Positions 32,769 to 36,858 of a stretch of DNA of 36,858 nucleotides are shown one piece after another. The DNA is from Deltaproteobacteria bacterium (GTDB lineage Bacteria > Myxococcota_A > UBA9160 > UBA6930), in assembly GCA_029261815.1 (NCBI GenBank), contig JAJDAQ010000051.1, forward strand, positions 1 through 36,858, read 5' to 3'. Positions within the stretch are counted from its first letter, which is position 1; each line of letters starts with the position of its first letter. Both the position numbers and the translations under genes were made by a program. The notes beneath the pieces are model-generated. The model had not been told where the DNA came from, searched no databases, and worked only from the letters and a program-made list of their open reading frames with translations.

Positions 32769-33137
32769 TCACGCGTCTGCGTGGGTGGTCGAGACGAGGA
32801 TGCGCCAGTCGTCTTCGTACTTCGTCAGCTGATAGGTGTTCGTGAAGCGCCAGAGCGGCTGGCCCTCCCGGTCATCGACTTCCCAGTCCACCTCAGCAAG
32901 GCGCACCTGCGGCGATGTCTCCCGGACACGCACGTCGGTGGGTCGCGCTCGGCCGTAGCCTTCGCGCGTGTGGTACGCACAGATGGCGCGCATGTTGGAC
33001 AACACGGCCTCTGGCGTCATGAGGTGCGCCGCGTAGTCGTTGTTCACCATCGTGCAGGGCACCTGGAAGAACGCCGTGATCGCCTCCGCATCGAACGCGT
33101 CGATGGCGGCGGCATAACGTTCAAAGTAGGCAGTCAC
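32769..33137 (-). CDS. NTF2-like/SnoaL-type protein, second of an overlapping pair
   Basis: The 122-residue product fits the alpha+beta cone of NTF2-like proteins: an N-terminal helix pair (FERYAAAIDAFDAEAITAFF), then strands such as RPTDVRVRETSPQVRLAEVDW and WRFTNTYQLTKYEDDWRI. The pocket residues cannot be assigned to a reaction. The GTG at 33137 overlaps the previous gene's TGA as GTGA. Members range from polyketide cyclases and isomerases to non-catalytic ligand binders, so no reaction is claimed. Confidence 0.8.
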   Translation of the reverse strand: MTAYFERYAAAIDAFDAEAITAFFQVPCTMVNNDYAAHLMTPEAVLSNMRAICAYHTREGYGRARPTDVRVRETSPQVRLAEVDWEVDDREGQPLWRFTNTYQLTKYEDDWRILVSTTHADA

Positions 33138-33565
33138 GGGGTCGCCAGCTTGCCGCCCGCGGCGATCCACGCCTGGATGACCTCCTGCCCTTCACGCGGG
33201 TTGTAGAGATCTTCCTGGTACGACCAGAGCCCGTCTCCGGCGTACTCCAGGATCGTCACGCAGCCGAAACGGTAGACGGCGTCGCCGCCGGCCGGGTCCG
33301 GCATGACCTGCCACGGGTAGTAGACGACCCGGTGGCCGTCGATCGCGTGCCAGCCCACCGGGAACGTCATCATCGGGACGGGCTTCATCACGTCGACGAT
33401 GGCGGTGCGGATTGCCTCCCGGCCCTCGAAGGTGCCCAGGTGGTGCTCGACCCAGACGCCATCTTCGCTGTGGAGGTCCGCCCAGGCGTTCCAATCGCCG
33501 GAATCGCCGACAGAGACGAAATGACGCCAGGCTTCTTCCACTTCTGCACGTTTGAACTCAGACAT
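33134..33565 (-). CDS. SnoaL-like/NTF2-fold protein, first of an overlapping pair
   Basis: The 143-residue product has an NTF2 fold: AEVEEAWRHFVSVGDSGDWNAW (helices), LHSEDGVWVEHHLGTFEGREAI, and strands around VVYYPWQVMPDP and YRFGCVTILEYAGDGLWSYQED. The H-H pair (EHHLG) and the strand tail resemble SnoaL_4/limonene-epoxide-hydrolase-like proteins. The ATG at 33565 has GAGGAG six bases upstream. It is divergent from the PaaG-like gene (53 bases) and ends inside the start of a second NTF2-fold gene, so the two products may be made in equal amounts and could pair. Confidence 0.82.
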   Translation of the reverse strand: MSEFKRAEVEEAWRHFVSVGDSGDWNAWADLHSEDGVWVEHHLGTFEGREAIRTAIVDVMKPVPMMTFPVGWHAIDGHRVVYYPWQVMPDPAGGDAVYRFGCVTILEYAGDGLWSYQEDLYNPREGQEVIQAWIAAGGKLATP

Positions 33566-33618
33566 CGGGTACTCCTCGGCCGTCCATCCTATCATCGCCG
33601 GCCACGGAGGATCCAAGC

Positions 33619-34389
33619 TTGGAGAATGTGCACGTCGAGCGAGAGGGCGGAATCGTCACCGTCACGCTGAACCGGCCCGAGAAGAAGAACGCGATCAGCT
33701 TCGACATGTGGGAGAAGCTGGTCCGGACCTTCCGGGAAGTGAGCCATAATCCTGACGACCGAGTGCTCGTCCTGACGGGAGCCGGGGGCAACTTCTGCTC
33801 CGGCGCCGACCTGACCGGCGGCGCCAAGGACTCGCGCCATCAACTCGACCAGATGCAGTACTTCAGTTCGGCCGGGATGGCGCTGCACGAAGTCCCGAAG
33901 CCCACGATCGCCAAGATCGACGGCGTAGCCATCGGCGCGGGGCTGAATCTCGCGCTCGGCTGCGACCTGATCGTCGCCAGTGATCGCTCGCGATTCAGCG
34001 AGATCTTCGCGCAGCGCGGCCTGTCGGTGGACCTGGGGGGCTCCTGGCTGTTGCCGCGGCTCGTCGGACTCCACAAGGCGAAGGAGCTACTGCTGCTCGC
34101 CGAGATCATCGACGCCAACGAAGCAGAGCGCATCGGGATCCTGAATCGCGTCCTGCCGCAGGCCGAGCTCGACGAGTTCGTTCACGGCTGGGCGATGCGT
34201 CTGGCCGACGGGCCGCCGCTCGCACTGCAGATGACCAAGCGAATGGCGAACAGCGGCCTGCAGATGAGCCTGTCGGAGATGCTCCACTGGGAGGGCATGG
34301 CGCAGACCGTGAACGGGTCGACGAAAGACGGCGTCGAAGCCATGAAGGCCTTCATCGAGAAGCGACCGCCGAAATTCCAGGGACGTTAG
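33619..34389 (+). CDS. Enoyl-CoA hydratase/isomerase family protein, PaaG-like active site
   Basis: The 256-residue crotonase-fold product has oxyanion-hole segments FCSGADL (59-65) and GVAIGAGLNLALGCD (102-116). By eye the hydratase glutamates are absent: the first position is Asn110 and the second is Phe130. The segment GLSVDLGGSWLLPRLVG keeps an Asp138 like that used by PaaG and dienoyl-CoA isomerases, so a double-bond isomerase is more likely than a hydratase. Start TTG at 33619, with GGAGG eight bases upstream, gives MENVHVER; GTG at 33628 is an alternative. An APH-like kinase gene follows after 11 bases on the same strand. Confidence 0.9.
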   Translation: MENVHVEREGGIVTVTLNRPEKKNAISFDMWEKLVRTFREVSHNPDDRVLVLTGAGGNFCSGADLTGGAKDSRHQLDQMQYFSSAGMALHEVPKPTIAKIDGVAIGAGLNLALGCDLIVASDRSRFSEIFAQRGLSVDLGGSWLLPRLVGLHKAKELLLLAEIIDANEAERIGILNRVLPQAELDEFVHGWAMRLADGPPLALQMTKRMANSGLQMSLSEMLHWEGMAQTVNGSTKDGVEAMKAFIEKRPPKFQGR

Positions 34390-34400
34390 GCGTAACCGAC

Positions 34401-35252
34401 ATGTTGCGCGTCCCCACGAGGCTCGGCGCCGGGGTTGGCGCCACTTCGGAGGGGCGCGCCTGGATCGCGGCACTGCCCGACGCCATCGAGCGCGCCTGCA
34501 TGCGCTTTCGCCTCAGCATCGGCGAGCCATTCGAACCGGGCGGAGTCTGTTCCTGGGTCGCCCCATGTACGACGGCGACGGGCGCGGATGCCGTCCTCAA
34601 ACTCGGGTTTCCGCACATGGAGGCCCGCGACGAGATCGCGGGCTTGCGCTTCTGGGAGGGCGGTCCGGCGGTGTCAGTCCTCGACGCGGACCCGACGGCG
34701 CACGTCCTGGTCCTCGAACGTTGCGACCCCGGTGGTTCACTCCACCAGGTGGACGCGACCGAGCAAGACGTCGTGATCGCGGGCATCCTGTGCGAGCTCT
34801 GGCGGGCACCGCCTCCGGGCGCGCCGTTTCGGCCTCTTGCGTTCATGGTAGAAGATTGGGTCGCGCGCCTAACACACGACCCAGACTCCGACGCGGACCT
34901 CCAGCTTCAGGAGGATGGCGCCCGCGCGCTGGTCGAGCTGGCAGCTTCAAAGACCGATGGAGTCGTGCTCGCCACCGACCTGCACGCCGGAAACGTCTTG
35001 CAAAGCTGCCGTGCACCGTGGCTCGCGATCGACCCGAAGCCCTTCGCGGGTGACCGCGCCTACGATGCGACCCAGCACTTGATGAACGACCTCGACCGCA
35101 TGGAGGACGCTCCCGACGCTCTCGTCCGTCGGATGGCCACGCTCCTCGACCTGGACCCGATTCGGCTGCGCGCCTGGACCTTTGCGCGTTTCGCCACCGC
35201 GCACCGGTCGTCCGATGACCGCTTCGCCCGGATCGCGCGGGCGCTCGCGTAG
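34401..35252 (+). CDS. Aminoglycoside phosphotransferase family protein (APH(6)/streptomycin kinase-like)
   Basis: The 283-residue product has the kinase-like fold: ATP lysine K67 in AVLKLG, E75 region PHMEARDE, catalytic D193 and N198 in TDLHAGNVL, and metal D211 in IDPKPFAGDRAYD. The region VLATDLHAGN has Ala-Thr where many APHs have His-Gly, a variant I associate with uncharacterised streptomycin-kinase-like proteins of actinobacteria. The phosphate acceptor is unknown. Resistance is not implied by sequence alone. It follows the PaaG-like gene by 11 bases. Confidence 0.85.
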   Translation: MLRVPTRLGAGVGATSEGRAWIAALPDAIERACMRFRLSIGEPFEPGGVCSWVAPCTTATGADAVLKLGFPHMEARDEIAGLRFWEGGPAVSVLDADPTAHVLVLERCDPGGSLHQVDATEQDVVIAGILCELWRAPPPGAPFRPLAFMVEDWVARLTHDPDSDADLQLQEDGARALVELAASKTDGVVLATDLHAGNVLQSCRAPWLAIDPKPFAGDRAYDATQHLMNDLDRMEDAPDALVRRMATLLDLDPIRLRAWTFARFATAHRSSDDRFARIARALA

Positions 35253-35268
35253 GGTTGCTCCGCCGCTA

Positions 35269-36000
35269 TCAGCCAGGCGTCGCGGTGACGATCCGGTAGC
35301 CGAGGTCGACCGCGTCGAGCGACATGACGTCTCCGTAGCGCTCTTGCCACGCGCCCGACGCGAGGTCGGACGCCAATGCATCGAGTCCCGGCTGCGGATC
35401 TTCCAGCGCCGGGAACGTCGAGATCGAAGCGCGCACGTCTGCGTCGAGATACGCCTCCGGTCGTTTCCAGTACGCCCCCTGAAAGCCGTCGGTGCAGTCG
35501 GCCGGGATCTCCACCGTCGCGACTTCGATCTCGCCGAGCACATTCGCCAGGCGCTCCAGCGTCGGCATCCGGCCATTGTCCAAGGCGACCACCCCGGGGA
35601 AGTAGTCGTACAACCAGAAGCGCCGATAATCGGGGTCGAACGTGAACAGGACGATCCGGTCGCGGGTGACGCGGCGGACCTCCGTGAGACCGGCTTCCCA
35701 ATCGGGCCAATGGTGGATTGTGAGGGAGGCCATTGCCGCGTCGAAGCTGTCATCGTCGAAGGGAAGCGCATCGGCGACGGCCCGTACGGCGGGCGCGGCT
35801 CCGCCGGGGCGCTGGGCCACCATGACCTGCGACGGCTCGACCGCCAGAACGTTGCGGTCCGCCGGCTCGTACGAACCCGCGCCAGCACCCACATTCAAGA
35901 TGCGCCGCGAATCGCCCAGCGCCTCGTGAATCTGCGCGCCGATTCGTGCGTCCGGCTGACGGCGTGTTCGGTAACCCCGACCAATGGTGTCGTAGAGCAT
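35269..36000 (-). CDS. SAM-dependent class I methyltransferase
   Basis: The 243-residue product has motif I ILNVGAGAGSY (34-44), acidic VEPSQVM after strand 2, ADALPFDDDSFDAAMAS (76-92) and RIVLFTFDP, like the UbiE/COQ5-related Methyltransf_11 group. The first residues MLYDTIGRGYRTRR also fit this group. The acceptor is unknown. The ATG at 36000 is taken; the ribosome binding site is weak. It follows the cupin gene by 26 bases on the same strand and its stop converges on the APH-like gene. Confidence 0.87.
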   Translation of the reverse strand: MLYDTIGRGYRTRRQPDARIGAQIHEALGDSRRILNVGAGAGSYEPADRNVLAVEPSQVMVAQRPGGAAPAVRAVADALPFDDDSFDAAMASLTIHHWPDWEAGLTEVRRVTRDRIVLFTFDPDYRRFWLYDYFPGVVALDNGRMPTLERLANVLGEIEVATVEIPADCTDGFQGAYWKRPEAYLDADVRASISTFPALEDPQPGLDALASDLASGAWQERYGDVMSLDAVDLGYRIVTATPG

Positions 36001-36026
36001 CTTCGTAGTCCCCGGCTGCAGCGAGG

Positions 36027-36365
36027 CTATCGGATATCGACTCCGGCCAGCTCATCTCGCGTCGGAGAGTCGACCACGATCGCGCGGCACGCGCTGAGCA
36101 CGCGCACCGAGTGCAGCGTGGACGGTGGGACGACTGCAATCGCGCCAGGTCCCGCGTGTTGCGTCTCCCCAGCGATCGTCACTTCCAGCTCGCCTTCGAG
36201 GACATGCCAGATCTCCTCTTGCGGATGATCGTGTTCAGGCACGGGCGCAGCTCCCGCCGCGATCTCCCAGTAAGCGGTGGTCGTCTGCTCCGCGTGCACG
36301 AAGCGTCCCTTCCAACCCGGCATTATGTCCTTCTCGATGACAGCTGCGATGTCATGAAACGGCAC
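36027..36365 (-). CDS. Small cupin-domain protein
   Basis: The 112-residue product is a single cupin barrel with the metal set H45-x-H47-x3-E51 (EHDHPQEE) and H85 (PPSTLHSV), and a GPGAIAVVPP bend before it. It may bind a metal and a small acid or act as a sensor; the reaction is unknown. The GTG at 36365 has GGAGG eight bases upstream; an ATG at 36446 would run through the divergent gap. The next gene on the strand is a methyltransferase 26 bases on. It is divergent from the SnoaL-like gene at 36445. Confidence 0.85.
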   Translation of the reverse strand: MPFHDIAAVIEKDIMPGWKGRFVHAEQTTTAYWEIAAGAAPVPEHDHPQEEIWHVLEGELEVTIAGETQHAGPGAIAVVPPSTLHSVRVLSACRAIVVDSPTRDELAGVDIR

Positions 36366-36444
36366 TGGCAGTCCCTCCGGGTTCGACGCCGCCCGACGAA
36401 GTCCGCGGCTCGATGAAGATGGTACGCTCCCGCCGGGAGAATGC

Positions 36445-36858
36445 ATGAGCGGACCGGATATTGTGCGGCGTTATTTCGCGGCGTTGGACGAAGGCGACAC
36501 CAAGGCGATGCCGGACCTCTTTGCGCTGGATTCCAAGACCTACCGCCCCGAACTCCCTGAACCCCTGGTCGGCCCCGAAGCCATGAAACTCGTCGTCGCG
36601 ATGGCCGGGAAGATCTTCTCGTCGTTCGAAACCACGCTGATCGAACTGATCGAAGACGGAGACGTCATCGTCGCACGCCTACGACACGATGCGGTGTACC
36701 GCGACAAGTGGCGTACCCGAGTCGGCACTTTCGACGTCGCCGGACGTCCGACAAGCTGGGAGGCCCTCGCGCTGTTCCGGCTTCGCGACGGAAAGATCAT
36801 CGAAGAGCGCGTGTTCCGAGACGAGCTCGGCATGCTTCTCGATGTCGGCGCGCTCTCG
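36445..36858 (+). CDS. SnoaL-like/NTF2-fold protein, 3' end outside window
   Basis: The frame runs from ATG at 36445 to the window edge with no stop, giving 138 residues so far. The start MSGPDIVRRYFAALDEGDTK, with its paired helices, and the later strands (DVIVARLRHDAVYRDKW, WEALALFRLRDGKIIEERV) fit the SnoaL/NTF2 fold, like the ester-cyclase group. GGGAGA stands four bases before the ATG. It is divergent from the cupin gene. The missing C-terminus is probably short. Confidence 0.8.
   Translation, partial: MSGPDIVRRYFAALDEGDTKAMPDLFALDSKTYRPELPEPLVGPEAMKLVVAMAGKIFSSFETTLIELIEDGDVIVARLRHDAVYRDKWRTRVGTFDVAGRPTSWEALALFRLRDGKIIEERVFRDELGMLLDVGALS

Noticed and set aside
8976..34392. Recurrent TTAGG at gene ends as a shared regulatory signal
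   Set aside because: TAG followed by G at several stops is explained by stop usage in GC-rich DNA and, in tight pairs, by doubling as part of the next ribosome binding site.
34401..35252. Antibiotic resistance island around the APH-like kinase
   Set aside because: There is no mobile element or second resistance gene, the composition matches its neighbours, and the catalytic loop is a variant found in uncharacterised chromosomal kinases.
1..36858. CRISPR arrays, tRNA or rRNA genes, insertion sequences, prophage or toxin-antitoxin pairs
   Set aside because: No regular direct repeats with spacers, cloverleaf-like segment, transposase, integrase or terminal inverted repeats were seen; the gaps are all under 300 bases.

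Overview
The window is a dense, high-GC (roughly two thirds G+C by eye), almost gap-free stretch of bacterial chromosome with 37 protein-coding genes. It shows no RNA gene, insertion sequence, prophage or CRISPR array. The organism is Gram-negative: it has an O-antigen-type Wzm/Wzt polysaccharide exporter and signal-peptide proteins that imply a periplasm. The mix of an F420-type LLM oxidoreductase, an archaeal/mycobacterial-type inositol-phosphate synthase, epoxide hydrolase, several SDRs, SnoaL-like proteins and an EPHX-type hydrolase suggests an environmental, deltaproteobacteria-like lineage (Myxococcota or Binatota type). That assignment is inference, because no rRNA gene is present. About half of the genes appear to start with GTG or TTG. 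Two genes run off the ends of the window (1-527 on the minus strand, 36445-36858 on the plus strand).

Layout. (1) 1-1386: a membrane protein of unknown function behind a fatty acid desaturase. (2) 1516-6976: a glycan-export module. wzm, wzt and a SAM methyltransferase are chained by GTGA start/stop overlaps and followed by a DUF2961/GH172 glycosidase; a second SAM methyltransferase is divergent. (3) 6991-10124: epoxide hydrolase followed by a membrane-anchored S33-type peptidase. (4) 10193-13500: VOC protein, TrkA and TrkH potassium uptake. (5) 13577-17764: rimO, a LysR regulator, a Cys-rich small lipoprotein, and an isolated rplC-rlmE pair. (6) 17923-25392: NAD-type isocitrate dehydrogenase, an AP-superfamily phosphohydrolase, a GT4 glycosyltransferase and mfd. 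(7) 25389-29573, minus strand: SDR, LOG, HAD phosphatase, F420-type oxidoreductase and inositol-phosphate synthase, the first three with overlapping ends. (8) 29684-36858: short mixed units, namely SDR, MFS transporter, an 11-residue-repeat secreted protein, GNAT, two overlapping NTF2-fold genes, a PaaG-like isomerase with an APH(6)-like kinase, a methyltransferase with a cupin, and a last NTF2-fold gene.

The most coherent functional units are the polysaccharide exporter with its coupled methyltransferase (plausibly a chain-terminating modification read by the Wzt C-terminal domain) and TrkA/TrkH. The most unusual items are the isolated ribosomal protein L3 gene leading into rlmE, both of which act on the peptidyl-transferase region of the 50S subunit; the periplasmic protein made almost wholly of GDRIDRRLDRK repeats; the glycosidase in the export operon; and a tiny six-cysteine lipoprotein. 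I see no defence island or clearly new multi-gene system. No stretch longer than 300 bases lacks a gene; the longest gap is the 277-base divergent region at 5755-6031.
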